64,000 nt of DNA. Origin: a bacterium D16-51 (GTDB taxonomy: Bacteria; Bacillota; Clostridia; Lachnospirales; Lachnospiraceae). The position numbers and the translations under genes are program-made. The first letter of the stretch is position 1; each line of letters begins with the position of its first letter. The notes below the pieces were generated by a model, which saw only the letters and a program-made list of their open reading frames with translations, did no database searches and was not told where the DNA came from. Positions 26,191 to 34,932 of the stretch are shown in pieces. The DNA is taken from NCBI GenBank assembly GCA_003612285.1, contig RAYE01000016.1, forward strand, positions 26,705 through 90,704, written 5' to 3'.

Positions 26191-27180
26191 ATGGCAAATT
26201 TTAAAGATATTGTCGGGCAAAACCAAATAAAAAAACATTTTCAGGAAGGTATAAAAAAGGGAAGCCTTTCCCATTCTTATATTATTAATGGGGAAACCGG
26301 CTCCGGCAGGCATCTTTTGTCATCTGCACTTGCAAAATCCCTCTTTTGTGAAAACAGAACCAAGCAGGGGGACGCCTGCGGAACATGTAAATCCTGCATT
26401 CAGGTTGATTCTGGAAGCCATCCTGATATACACTTTATCACCCATGAAAAGCTCAGTATCAGTATTGATGATATCCGAAACCAGTTAATCAACGATATTT
26501 CCATTAAGCCATACAGCAGCCAATATAAAATTTATGTCATCGCAGAAGCAAACAAAATGACGGAACAGGCGCAAAATGCACTTTTAAAAACCATTGAGGA
26601 GCCGCCGGAATATGCCATTATTCTGCTTCTGACAGAAAATGCACAAAATCTTCTTCCAACAATTACATCACGTTGTATTATACTAAATACAGAACCACTT
26701 GGGCAGGAAGCAATTGTAGAATATCTGGTAAAAAACCTGCAAATGGAACCAGAACGTGCAAAAATTGCCGCAGGCTTCTGCCAGGGGAATGTTGGCAAGG
26801 CAATCCATTTTGCTTCTTCTGAAGATTTTCAGGAAATGAAACGGGATACCTTGCAGCTTTTGAAAAAAATTGACGATATTGATATTTCTGACATTATGGC
26901 CATGATTAAAGAACTTTCCCTGAGAAAAGGAAAGATTAATGAATATTTAGATTTAATGCTTCTGTGGTACCGTGACGTCTTAATGTTTAAAGTTACAAAA
27001 GACGCCAATATCCTGCTTTACCGTGAAGAATACAAGGCGATATCACGGCAGGCCAGCATTCGGAATTACGAAGATATTGAAAAAATAATTAAAGCAATTG
27101 ACAAAGCAAAAGTCCGTTTAAACGCAAATGTCAATTTTGAAACAGCAATTGAACTACTTCTTTTAACCATTAAAGAATAG
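26191..27180 (+). CDS. holB: DNA polymerase III subunit delta-prime
   Basis: The 329-residue protein is the clamp-loader delta-prime subunit, which helps open and load the DnaN sliding clamp. It opens with FKDIVGQNQIKKHFQEGI and has a P-loop-like GETGSGR in which the final Lys is replaced, as is usual in the non-ATPase subunit. A zinc-binding cysteine cluster (CGTCKSC with an upstream Cys) follows. The segment LLKTIEEPPEYAIILL and the SRC motif (TSRCIIL) are present. The ATG at 26191 follows GAGG. It lies 18 bp upstream of ricT. The sequence before it (26067-26190) carries a partial stem-loop, CTGCCACAAATTTG. Confidence 0.95.
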   Translation: MANFKDIVGQNQIKKHFQEGIKKGSLSHSYIINGETGSGRHLLSSALAKSLFCENRTKQGDACGTCKSCIQVDSGSHPDIHFITHEKLSISIDDIRNQLINDISIKPYSSQYKIYVIAEANKMTEQAQNALLKTIEEPPEYAIILLLTENAQNLLPTITSRCIILNTEPLGQEAIVEYLVKNLQMEPERAKIAAGFCQGNVGKAIHFASSEDFQEMKRDTLQLLKKIDDIDISDIMAMIKELSLRKGKINEYLDLMLLWYRDVLMFKVTKDANILLYREEYKAISRQASIRNYEDIEKIIKAIDKAKVRLNANVNFETAIELLLLTIKE

Positions 27181-27198
27181 GAAAGGAATATATAAAAT

Positions 27199-28401
27199 AT
27201 GACACGAATAATAGGAGTCCGCTTCAGAAAATCGGGAAAGGTCTATTATTTTGCCCCGGATAACCTTCCAATCAAAAAAGATGACCATGTAATCGTAGAA
27301 ACTGCACGCGGCATAGAATATGGGACAGTAGTCCTTGGACCACGGGAGGTTACAGATGATAAAGTAATCCAGCCGCTAAAAAGCGTTATCCGTATTGCTA
27401 CTCCGGAAGATGATGAAACAAGCCGGGAAAACGAAGCCAGGGAAAAAAACGCATATAAAATCTGCCTGGAAAAAATTGCAAAACACGGCCTGGATATGAA
27501 ACTGATTGATTCAGAATATACTTTTGACCGAAATAAACTCCTGTTTTATTTTACAGCAGACGGCAGAATTGATTTCCGCGAACTTGTAAAAGACCTTGCT
27601 TCTGTATTCCGTACCCGTATTGAACTCCGCCAGATTGGCGTCCGTGACGAAACAAAAATGCTTGGCGGCATTGCCATCTGCGGACGGCCTCTATGCTGCC
27701 ACACCTATCTGTCAGATTTTGCACCAGTATCCATTAAAATGGCAAAAGAGCAGAACCTTTCCTTAAATCCATCAAAAATATCAGGCGTCTGTGGACGCCT
27801 GATGTGCTGCCTGAAAAACGAAGAAGAAGCTTACGAATATTTAAATAAAATTCTCCCCCATATTGGCACAAAAGTAAAGACAATTGATGGGTATCAGGGA
27901 GAAGTGCAAAGTGTCAGCGTGTTAAAACAGCGTGTTAAAGTACTTTTAATGCACGAAAACGACGAACGGGAAGTAAGGGAATACCATGTCAGTGAACTCC
28001 AATTTGAGAAAAAAGGGCATTTTGCCAATGCACCAGTTGCTGCAGCCCTTCCAGACGAAGAATTAGATGAAAATGCATTACGGGAATTAGAACAATTAGA
28101 AAAAGAAGACTTAGAAGATACCACTGTAGAAAAATCTTCTTCGCAAAAGTCCCGTACTGAAAATAAAAAGAAACATTACAGTAAAAATAACTATCAAAAT
28201 GAAACAACTTACGAATCACAAAATTTTAGTGATGATGATGAGCATAAAAAATACCGAAAAAAATATTATAATAACCGCAGCCAGAACCAAAGCAGCCGCA
28301 GCTCCCATTATCATTCCAACAGCAAAAACAGCTACCGTAGTAACAAAAGCTACAACAAAGGCTATCATAAAAGCGGTGAACATCACTCACAGGGATATTA
28401 A
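27199..28401 (+). CDS. ricT: PSP1-domain protein RicT (YaaT)
   Basis: RicT belongs to the Ric (YaaT/YlbF/YmcA) complex that in Bacillus binds Fe-S clusters and affects RNA processing and phosphorelay functions. The 400-residue product has the PSP1 domain early (VRFRKSGKVYYFAPDNLPIK, RGIEYGTVVLGP). The double cysteine motifs CGRPLCC and CGRLMCC provide cluster ligands. Residues 1-275 match the family. The last 125 residues are an added low-complexity tail rich in Lys, Asn, Ser, Tyr and His. It sits 18 bp after holB and 21 bp before the methyltransferase. YabA, often found between these two genes, is absent. Confidence 0.92.
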   Translation: MTRIIGVRFRKSGKVYYFAPDNLPIKKDDHVIVETARGIEYGTVVLGPREVTDDKVIQPLKSVIRIATPEDDETSRENEAREKNAYKICLEKIAKHGLDMKLIDSEYTFDRNKLLFYFTADGRIDFRELVKDLASVFRTRIELRQIGVRDETKMLGGIAICGRPLCCHTYLSDFAPVSIKMAKEQNLSLNPSKISGVCGRLMCCLKNEEEAYEYLNKILPHIGTKVKTIDGYQGEVQSVSVLKQRVKVLLMHENDEREVREYHVSELQFEKKGHFANAPVAAALPDEELDENALRELEQLEKEDLEDTTVEKSSSQKSRTENKKKHYSKNNYQNETTYESQNFSDDDEHKKYRKKYYNNRSQNQSSRSSHYHSNSKNSYRSNKSYNKGYHKSGEHHSQGY

Positions 28402-28422
28402 GGATGAAAGAAAAAAAGAAGT

Positions 28423-29166
28423 ATGAATACAAAAAGCTGTCTCTATCCTGAGGAACGTCTGGATGATTTACAAAGAAATGGTTATAAAATTATACAAAAT
28501 CCAAATAAGTTCTGCTTCGGCATAGATGCCGTACTATTGTCCGGCTTTGCAGATATAAAAAAAGGAAGCCGTGTCCTGGATCTTGGGACTGGGACAGGCA
28601 TCCTTCCAATACTGCTTGCTGCCAAGACAGAAGCAAAATCCTTCGAAGGTCTTGAAATCCAGGAAGAAAGTGCAGATATGGCAAGAAGGAGCATTGCTTA
28701 TAATGGACTGCAGGAACTTATCCATATTACTACAGGAAATATTGCCGAAGCATCCTCCCTTTTCGGATGTTCTTCTTTTGATGCAGTTGTAACCAATCCT
28801 CCCTATATGAACGATAAGCATGGCCTTAAAAATCCAGACATGCCAAAGGCCATTGCCCGCCATGAGGTTTTATGCAGCCTGGAGGACGTTATCCGTGAAA
28901 GTTCCAGGGTATTACAGCCCAAAAAAAGCCTGTTTATGGTCCACCGCCCATTCCGCCTGGCAGAAATTTTCCAGGCACTTACAAAATACCATTTAGAGCC
29001 AAAAAGAATGCGGCTAGTACACCCTTATCTGAATAAAGAACCAAATATGGTCTTAATCGAAGCAGTAAAAGATGGCAACCCCATGTTAAAAATAGAACCA
29101 CCGCTGATTGTCTATAAAAGCCCTGGAGTTTATACAGACGAAATTCTGGAGCTGTACCGTTTTTAA
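28423..29166 (+). CDS. yabB: tRNA1(Val) adenine-N6 methyltransferase-like protein
   Basis: The 247-residue enzyme is a class I SAM-dependent methyltransferase of the YabB/TrmN6 type, thought to methylate A37 of tRNA1(Val). The SAM loop VLDLGTGTGILPILLA, the acidic GLEIQEE and the catalytic NPPYMND motif are all visible. The opening DDLQRNGYKIIQNPNKFCFG is typical of YabB. It lies in the ricT-rsmI cluster, the same order as in Bacillus (yaaT-yabB-yabC) apart from missing yabA and yazA. Confidence 0.92.
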   Translation: MNTKSCLYPEERLDDLQRNGYKIIQNPNKFCFGIDAVLLSGFADIKKGSRVLDLGTGTGILPILLAAKTEAKSFEGLEIQEESADMARRSIAYNGLQELIHITTGNIAEASSLFGCSSFDAVVTNPPYMNDKHGLKNPDMPKAIARHEVLCSLEDVIRESSRVLQPKKSLFMVHRPFRLAEIFQALTKYHLEPKRMRLVHPYLNKEPNMVLIEAVKDGNPMLKIEPPLIVYKSPGVYTDEILELYRF

Positions 29167-29186
29167 ATTACAAAAAAGGAAAAATT

Positions 29187-30032
29187 ATGGCTGGAACATT
29201 ATATTTATGCGCAACCCCAATCGGGAATCTTGAAGATATTACATTCCGTGTACTCCGTACCCTGAAAGAAGTTGATTTAATTGCCGCGGAAGACACCCGT
29301 AATACCATAAAATTATTAAATCACTTTGAAATCAAAACCCCTATGACCAGTTACCACGAATACAATAAAATCGACAAAGCTGCTTACCTTGTACAAAAAC
29401 TCTCAGAAGGAACGAATATTGCGCTGGTAACAGATGCAGGAACGCCAGGCATATCCGACCCTGGTGAAGAAATTGTGCGGCAGGCCTATGCTTCCGGCAT
29501 ATCTGTTACTTCCCTGCCCGGAGCCTGCGCCTGTGTTACAGCGCTGACCTTATCTGGTCTGTCTACACGCCGGTTTGCCTTTGAAGCTTTCCTTCCCCAT
29601 TCAAAAAAGGAACGGAAAATAATCCTGGACTCCTTAAAAACTGAAACCAGGACAATTATCCTCTATGAAGCGCCCCACCATTTAAAAAACACTTTATCAG
29701 AACTTTTTGAAGCTCTTGGGGAACGGAAACTGACACTATGCAAAGAATTGACAAAACTCCATGAAAGCATTCTTACTACCACAATTTCTGCTGCAATAGA
29801 AACCTTTCAACAGCAAGAACCAAAAGGCGAATATGTACTGGTGATTGATGGAATCAGGCAGGAAACTTTAGATGCTATTGAACAGGAAAAATGGAAAAGC
29901 CTTTCTGTCAGAGAACATTTTGAATACTATCTTTCACAGGGATTTGACAGAAAAGAATCCATGAAAAAGGCCGCACAGGACAGAGGTGTTTCCAAAAGGG
30001 AAATATATCAGGTTATCAATAAAAATGAATAA
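29187..30032 (+). CDS. rsmI: 16S rRNA (cytidine-1402-2'-O)-methyltransferase
   Basis: RsmI methylates the ribose of C1402 in the decoding centre of 16S rRNA. The 281-residue protein has the tetrapyrrole-methylase fold: GTLYLCATPIGNLEDITFR at the start, AAEDTRNT, SYHEYN, LVTDAGTPGISDPG and the LPGACACVTAL loop. The C-terminal helix bundle ends SKREIYQVINK. It is the last gene of the murA-side housekeeping cluster, 20 bp after yabB. No terminator is obvious before the next gene. Confidence 0.96.
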   Translation: MAGTLYLCATPIGNLEDITFRVLRTLKEVDLIAAEDTRNTIKLLNHFEIKTPMTSYHEYNKIDKAAYLVQKLSEGTNIALVTDAGTPGISDPGEEIVRQAYASGISVTSLPGACACVTALTLSGLSTRRFAFEAFLPHSKKERKIILDSLKTETRTIILYEAPHHLKNTLSELFEALGERKLTLCKELTKLHESILTTTISAAIETFQQQEPKGEYVLVIDGIRQETLDAIEQEKWKSLSVREHFEYYLSQGFDRKESMKKAAQDRGVSKREIYQVINKNE

Positions 30033-30101
30033 TTTTTTCTATTTCTGGAAGAATATATAATATATACTACATTATAATTCATCCAGAAAGGAAGTGCCCA
30101 T

Positions 30102-30584
30102 ATGATAAAACAATTATTTACTGGCAGACGGCCAATATTCCTCCTGACCCTGTGCCTGACCTTGTTATTCTGGCTTTTTTTACTGGCACATACAGTAATT
30201 ACCCAATTTACCCCACTGACGCAAAAAACAATCCCTGCATTTTTAAACACGGAAAGCATCCAGACATCCACCCTGGAATCACTTTCCTCTGAAGCAGAAA
30301 TTTTAAACAAAACAACAGCAAGAATCCCCCTGTCCACTCTCCCTGGCTGCCAGCCCAAAAACCTGCCAGGAGCAGACTCCCTTCTGTCCTTACTAAACCA
30401 ATATGACAGAAAACTCCAATTAGTATCCTGCCACAGGGAAAAAAACTATGCAGACTTCTATTTTTATAGCCCAAAAATCAGGCAATACTGCCAGCCAGCC
30501 TCTTTTGGAAATTTTAATTTGCAAACAGCAGTAACAGATAAATATGTCTATTTGGGAATACCACTAATCCAATATGATTTTTAA
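30102..30584 (+). CDS. Membrane-anchored hypothetical protein
   Basis: I do not recognise this 160-residue protein. A basic start (MIKQLFTGRR) and one hydrophobic segment (IFLLTLCLTLLFWLFLLAHT) anchor it to the membrane, leaving about 125 residues outside. That part has two cysteines about 26 residues apart (VSCHRE and RQYCQP) that could form a disulfide, and it ends in strand-rich sequence KYVYLGIPLIQYDF. An AGAAAGGAAG ribosome site precedes the ATG. Its end overlaps the convergent Cys-rich gene by 4 bp. Confidence 0.65.
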   Translation: MIKQLFTGRRPIFLLTLCLTLLFWLFLLAHTVITQFTPLTQKTIPAFLNTESIQTSTLESLSSEAEILNKTTARIPLSTLPGCQPKNLPGADSLLSLLNQYDRKLQLVSCHREKNYADFYFYSPKIRQYCQPASFGNFNLQTAVTDKYVYLGIPLIQYDF

Positions 30585-30952
30585 TTACATTTCCCAAGGT
30601 TACGCTTATGGCAGTTTCTCCTTTCCCTCCGGTATGACATTTCATTGCATACCATCATCTGGATTAATGCACACATCCAGCGGTTGCTGATTTCCTCCTG
30701 GTATTTGCAGTCTACACTTTTACAGATATTTTTTGCCATCGCCTCTATGCATACTTTGTCAGGATACTCATCATACATAAGGCTTCCGTCATATTCCATC
30801 TGATCGCAGCGGTCCTCGATAATCTGCTGGATTTCCATCACCTCTGCAGGATAGAGATAGCGGTTATCTAAAGAAAAATCCTCGTCTTTCATCTGCGCCA
30901 GTTCCAATGGAAATGTCATAGAATTTCCCATTGGATAAATACATTGCTTCAT
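30581..30952 (-). CDS. Cysteine-rich small hypothetical protein
   Basis: The 123-residue protein has nine cysteines and no signal peptide. Cysteines cluster in the second half (VCIEAMAKNICKSVDC, then WMCALIQMMVC, and NCHKRNLGKC). The pattern suggests metal binding, but no known motif is clear. The ATG at 30950-30952 follows AAAGGAGG. The frame stays open 77 codons further upstream to 31183 without another good ribosome site, so a longer form is less likely. A TATAAT on the minus strand at 31112-31117 would give a leader of about 150 bases. Confidence 0.6.
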   Translation of the reverse strand: MKQCIYPMGNSMTFPLELAQMKDEDFSLDNRYLYPAEVMEIQQIIEDRCDQMEYDGSLMYDEYPDKVCIEAMAKNICKSVDCKYQEEISNRWMCALIQMMVCNEMSYRRERRNCHKRNLGKCN

Positions 30953-31247
30953 TTTTTTATTTCCTCCTTTTTCATTTATAATTTTCTGCACTGCACCAAA
31001 ATTTTCTAACCGATAAGTAAACCAAAAACAATCAGGTATCTTTTCATAGTCATATTTTATGATAATTTTTTGAAATAGTTCCTTCTTCCGTTGCCTTTTT
31101 CCATCAAAACTATTATACTCTAAAAAGGGGTATAAAAAATTATAAAGGTTACAGATTATGGTACAGCCGTCCTGAATTGACAAAAAAGCCCCCGTAAAAA
31201 ATTCTTAAACTGTACCAATGCTACATGAACCGGAAATGAGGGTAATT

Positions 31248-33767
31248 TTGAAACACTTATATAAATTTATTGCACTTCTCTTTTTATTTGCCGCCGCACT
31301 GTTTTTCTTTAGCAGCAATATCCCTGAAATTTCTGTCGAAACTACGACTGCCACCAGTTTACAGTCTTCTACCTTTCCTATGGTATACCTGCAGGTTGGT
31401 AAATATACTGTAAACACGCTTCATGGCTTTAGCAGTGAAATAGACAGCGGCAAAGTCAGGGAATCTATAACACCCCTTGATTCCCAAAAAACATTTAAAG
31501 TTAAAATCCAGCAAAATGAATCTAAAATCAAAAAACTGGATTATTCCCTTCGTGATATTGCAAACGACAAGATAACAGAAAACAATTCCTTAACCGCATT
31601 TAATACAGAAAAAGGATATCGGACTGCTGTTATAAAAATCAGCCAGGGACTGGACACCAGTACAGAATATGGTTTTCAGATAACACTTACAACAAGCAGC
31701 AGCAAAAAAATCCATTTTTTTACAAGGATTAAATATTACAGCAATGATTGCTTTTTATCTGAAAAACTGGATTTTGTAAAAAACTTCCATAATGCTACCT
31801 TTGACAAAGATTCATCCTTTGATATTTCTCCTTATCTGGAAGCGAATACAAGCGATGACTCCACCTTTGCAAATGTTTCAATTAATTCCAGCAAATCTTT
31901 AATTACCTGGAAAAAATTAAATCCAAAGAAACTGACTTCCGTAATACCGACAATTAAGGAAATTAATATTGAGACTGCCGCAATATCCCAGGACTACTAT
32001 ATCCAGGCCAAAACGGATTCCGGTACGGAAATCTACCATATAAAAGAGTTTTACAGGGTGCGCTATTCTGGAAACCGGTTATATCTGCTTGCATTTAACC
32101 GAAAAATGGAATCTTTCTTTGACCCGGAATTAATTTCCTTAAAAAGGAGCGAATTTAAAATTGGCGTTACGAACCAAAAAGACCTGAATATTACTTCCAG
32201 TGATTCCAATAAAAAATTTGCTTTTGTCCGCAATGGAAGCCTTTGGTATTATGATTTAAAGAAAAATAAACTGACCTCCGTCTTCTCTTTTGCACAGGAT
32301 TCAAACGACTATTTGAGAGAAAATTACGACCAGCATGATATTAAAATATTAAAAGTAGACAACGATGGAAATATCAGTTTTATCCTATATGGCTACATGA
32401 ACTGTGGAGACTATGAAGGGCGTGTTGGCATCCTGCTCTATGATTATGACCAGAAAAGCAACCGTATTATCGAAAGGGTATATATTCCCCTTATTACGAC
32501 ATACCAGCAATTAAAAGAAGACCTTGGGGACTTTTCTTATGTAAACGATAAGAATATTTTCTATTTTTCATTAAATAACAGGGTATACGCATACAATATG
32601 TCCTCTAAACGTTATGATATACTAACAGAAAATGCTTCCAGGGACCGCTTCTCAATGCTAAAAGAAGCGAAATGTTTTGTCTGGTCTAATCTTAATAAAA
32701 ATGGCCAGGCTGAAAATATTACAATCCTTGATTTAGATACCTCTAAACGTCTTACGGTATCTTCTCCTAAAAATCAAAGTATTGTAGTATTAGGCACAAT
32801 AGACGCCAATCTTGTATATGGTTTTGTTAAAAATAAGGACATATACGAGTCTACAACAGGCGGTATCATCCGGCCTGCGTATAAACTAATTATATCTGAC
32901 TGTAAAGGAAATGTGCTCCGCGAATATAAAGTCAAAAACCGTTTTGTTGTCAATGCTTCCGTAGAAGATAATGTAATTCGCCTAAAACGGGTACAGAAAA
33001 AAAATGGGAGATTCGTAAAGGCAAAAGGCGATACCATTATGAACCAAAAAGACAATAAAATACAGTCCTTTGATTTGTCAACCCGCGTTACACAAAAAAT
33101 GCTGACAGAAAAATATATTTCTCTTCCCGCTGGTTTTGTTATGAAAAAAAGACCCGAAACCATCGCTACAAAATGTGTAATGGTTACAGAAAACACCACG
33201 CTCCACCTGTCAGGAGATGGAAAATCTACTTCTGTAAAATATTATATATATGCAAATGGAGAAATAACACATTCAACAACAAGTGCAAAAGATGCTATTA
33301 TAACTGCAGACAGCCAGATGGGTGTTGTAATGGACAGCAAGTCCCATATTGTATGGGAACGGGGCGGAAAGTTTTTAAGCAAACAGCTATCCAATATCAA
33401 CTATCCGCATGATACCTCTTCCAGCATAAAAGCCTGTACCCAAATGCTTTTGCAGGCAGCACAGGTTACTACAAATACTACAGACCTAAAAGGGACATCA
33501 ATTTTATCTATGCTGAAAGAATATCTGGAACAGCCTGTCAGTTTATCAGGTTGTACGCTAGACGAAATCCTTTACTTTGTAAGTGGGGAAAAACCTGTAA
33601 TCGGTATGCTTGACTCTAACCATGCCGTACTAATTACGGAATATACCTCTTCTACTGTCAGTTGGATGGATCCTGTTACACACCGTAAAAGGACGCTTTC
33701 CCTAACAGCAGCAGACCGTATGTTTAAAGACGCCGGATATAAATTTGTCAGCTATGTATCTAATTAA
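31248..33767 (+). CDS. Exported protein with beta-propeller-like region and C39-like domain
   Basis: The 839-residue product has an uncleaved or cleaved N-terminal hydrophobic segment (FIALLFLFAAALFFF) and about 650 residues of repeated strand motifs such as KFAFVRNGSLWYYDLKKNKL and KNIFYFSLNNRVYAYNMSSK, like a beta-propeller. The last 120 residues resemble papain-like C39 domains: Cys730 (KACTQMLLQAA), His792 (DSNHAVLITEY) and Asp808 (SWMDPVT). The His-Asp spacing of 16 matches bacteriocin-processing C39 peptidases, but the oxyanion Gln six residues before Cys is a Ser. The TTG at 31248 is chosen because GAGGG lies 5 bases upstream; ATGs at 31218 and 31236 lack such placement. A strong terminator follows. 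Confidence 0.75.
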   Translation: MKHLYKFIALLFLFAAALFFFSSNIPEISVETTTATSLQSSTFPMVYLQVGKYTVNTLHGFSSEIDSGKVRESITPLDSQKTFKVKIQQNESKIKKLDYSLRDIANDKITENNSLTAFNTEKGYRTAVIKISQGLDTSTEYGFQITLTTSSSKKIHFFTRIKYYSNDCFLSEKLDFVKNFHNATFDKDSSFDISPYLEANTSDDSTFANVSINSSKSLITWKKLNPKKLTSVIPTIKEINIETAAISQDYYIQAKTDSGTEIYHIKEFYRVRYSGNRLYLLAFNRKMESFFDPELISLKRSEFKIGVTNQKDLNITSSDSNKKFAFVRNGSLWYYDLKKNKLTSVFSFAQDSNDYLRENYDQHDIKILKVDNDGNISFILYGYMNCGDYEGRVGILLYDYDQKSNRIIERVYIPLITTYQQLKEDLGDFSYVNDKNIFYFSLNNRVYAYNMSSKRYDILTENASRDRFSMLKEAKCFVWSNLNKNGQAENITILDLDTSKRLTVSSPKNQSIVVLGTIDANLVYGFVKNKDIYESTTGGIIRPAYKLIISDCKGNVLREYKVKNRFVVNASVEDNVIRLKRVQKKNGRFVKAKGDTIMNQKDNKIQSFDLSTRVTQKMLTEKYISLPAGFVMKKRPETIATKCVMVTENTTLHLSGDGKSTSVKYYIYANGEITHSTTSAKDAIITADSQMGVVMDSKSHIVWERGGKFLSKQLSNINYPHDTSSSIKACTQMLLQAAQVTTNTTDLKGTSILSMLKEYLEQPVSLSGCTLDEILYFVSGEKPVIGMLDSNHAVLITEYTSSTVSWMDPVTHRKRTLSLTAADRMFKDAGYKFVSYVSN

Positions 33768-33774
33768 TATACAG

Positions 33775-33824
33775 AACATGTGTAGGTTTTGTTATAAATT
33801 ACCAAAACCTACACATGTTTTTTT
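33775..33824 (+). terminator. Strong Rho-independent terminator
   Basis: AACATGTGTAGGTTTTG pairs perfectly with CAAAACCTACACATGTT around a short loop, followed by a T-tract. It ends the unit of the propeller/C39-like gene. Confidence 0.92.
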
Positions 33825-33851
33825 GCTATTTTTCCTATGGATTTTTATACT
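33823..33851 (+). promoter_or_regulatory. Probable promoter of the three-gene surface operon
   Basis: TTGCTA and TATACT are 17 bp apart and lie 47 bases before the first gene, immediately after the terminator. Confidence 0.6.
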
Positions 33852-33898
33852 TATGTAATATAAACTATATATAGATTTGAAGCAGGGAAAGGATTCCT

Positions 33899-34915
33899 AT
33901 GAAAACTTTTTCTTATCTTATCCCTTTAATATTAAGTATCCTCTGTATACTTTATCTTTTGTTTTTTCCATATCAAAGAAATGCCTTTGAATATAATTTC
34001 ACTGCAAAAGTACTTGCAAAAGAGGACTATCATAACACCATTACCAATGCACTTTATCTGTCCTCAAACACAACCCATAAGGAAAAACTGGAAGCCTATG
34101 AAAAATATTACTATTATATTTCCAGCCAAAGAAATATTTCAATTAAAATAATATCTAACCAAATCCAGCAGTTAAAAACTAATTTACTATCAGACACTGG
34201 AAATACAATTTCATGCCAGATACAAAAAAGGAAAAAAACACTATTGTTAACTCTATCTCCTGATAAAGTACATAAAACAAAACGTATTTTTCTTTGCCTG
34301 GCCAACCAGTCAAGTTTTTCCAGTACAGCCCAAATACAATTACTTACCGCTAAATCTTCTGCACTAAAACCTAATAACCAATCTGCTTCTAATCAAAACT
34401 CTGCTACCTCAAAACCTGACAACCAGTCTGCTTCTAATCAAAACTCTGTTATCTCAAAACCTGACAAACAATCTGCTTCTAATCAGAATTCTGTTACTCC
34501 AAAACCTGACAAACAACCTGCTTCAAGTCATAATTCTGCTGCTTCAAAACCCGACAAACAATCTGCTTCAAATCACAATTCTGCTGCTTCAAAACCTGAC
34601 AATCAATCTGCTTCCTCAAAGCCTGACAACCAAGATGTGATATCTTATAAAGAGGCAATATTGCATCCACAATGTCTTATTCTCCCGCCGGGTATCTCTA
34701 AAAAAATAGCAGTCAAAAATGATACCTTTAAAAATTCTACAAAACGTTTTGCATGGATAAGTACAAATCCTAATTCAGTTACTGTAAAAAATGGTATAAT
34801 AACCACTCACCATACCGGCACTGCCATTATCTACTTAAAAGATAAAAAACATTCCAAAAACACAAGTTCCTGCTTTATCCGTGTGCTAAAGAACTGTGAA
34901 AAAAATATTTTTTAA
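33899..34915 (+). CDS. Membrane-anchored repeat protein with Big2-like end
   Basis: The 338-residue protein has an N-terminal hydrophobic helix (LIPLILSILCILYLLFF) and an extracytoplasmic helical/strand region to about 155. Five to six 15-residue repeats of SASNQNSxxSKPDNQ type follow (about 158-245). A C-terminal Ig-like module of the Big2 kind (ILPPGISKKIAVKNDTFKNS, KRFAWISTNPNSVTVKNGII) ends the protein. Repeats probably act as a flexible stalk lifting the domain through the wall. It is first in an operon, 17 bp before the kinase-LRR gene. No cell-wall sorting signal is present. Confidence 0.72.
   Translation: MKTFSYLIPLILSILCILYLLFFPYQRNAFEYNFTAKVLAKEDYHNTITNALYLSSNTTHKEKLEAYEKYYYYISSQRNISIKIISNQIQQLKTNLLSDTGNTISCQIQKRKKTLLLTLSPDKVHKTKRIFLCLANQSSFSSTAQIQLLTAKSSALKPNNQSASNQNSATSKPDNQSASNQNSVISKPDKQSASNQNSVTPKPDKQPASSHNSAASKPDKQSASNHNSAASKPDNQSASSKPDNQDVISYKEAILHPQCLILPPGISKKIAVKNDTFKNSTKRFAWISTNPNSVTVKNGIITTHHTGTAIIYLKDKKHSKNTSSCFIRVLKNCEKNIF
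34370..34635. repeat. Tandem 45-bp coding repeats
   Basis: Five full and one shortened 45-bp units, each encoding a Ser/Asn/Lys-Pro-Asp repeat, lie in frame. The last is truncated to SASSKPDNQ. Units differ at scattered bases, so the array is moderately old or under selection for composition. Confidence 0.85.
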
Positions 34916-34932
34916 GTCTAGGAGGGATATAA

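Noticed and set aside
30953..31183. Longer N-terminus for the Cys-rich protein
   Set aside because: The internal ATG has a much better ribosome site; the extension has none. Kept as an alternative in that entry.
34370..34635. CRISPR-like regular repeats
   Set aside because: The 45-bp units are contiguous, in frame and encode protein repeats; there are no unique spacers.
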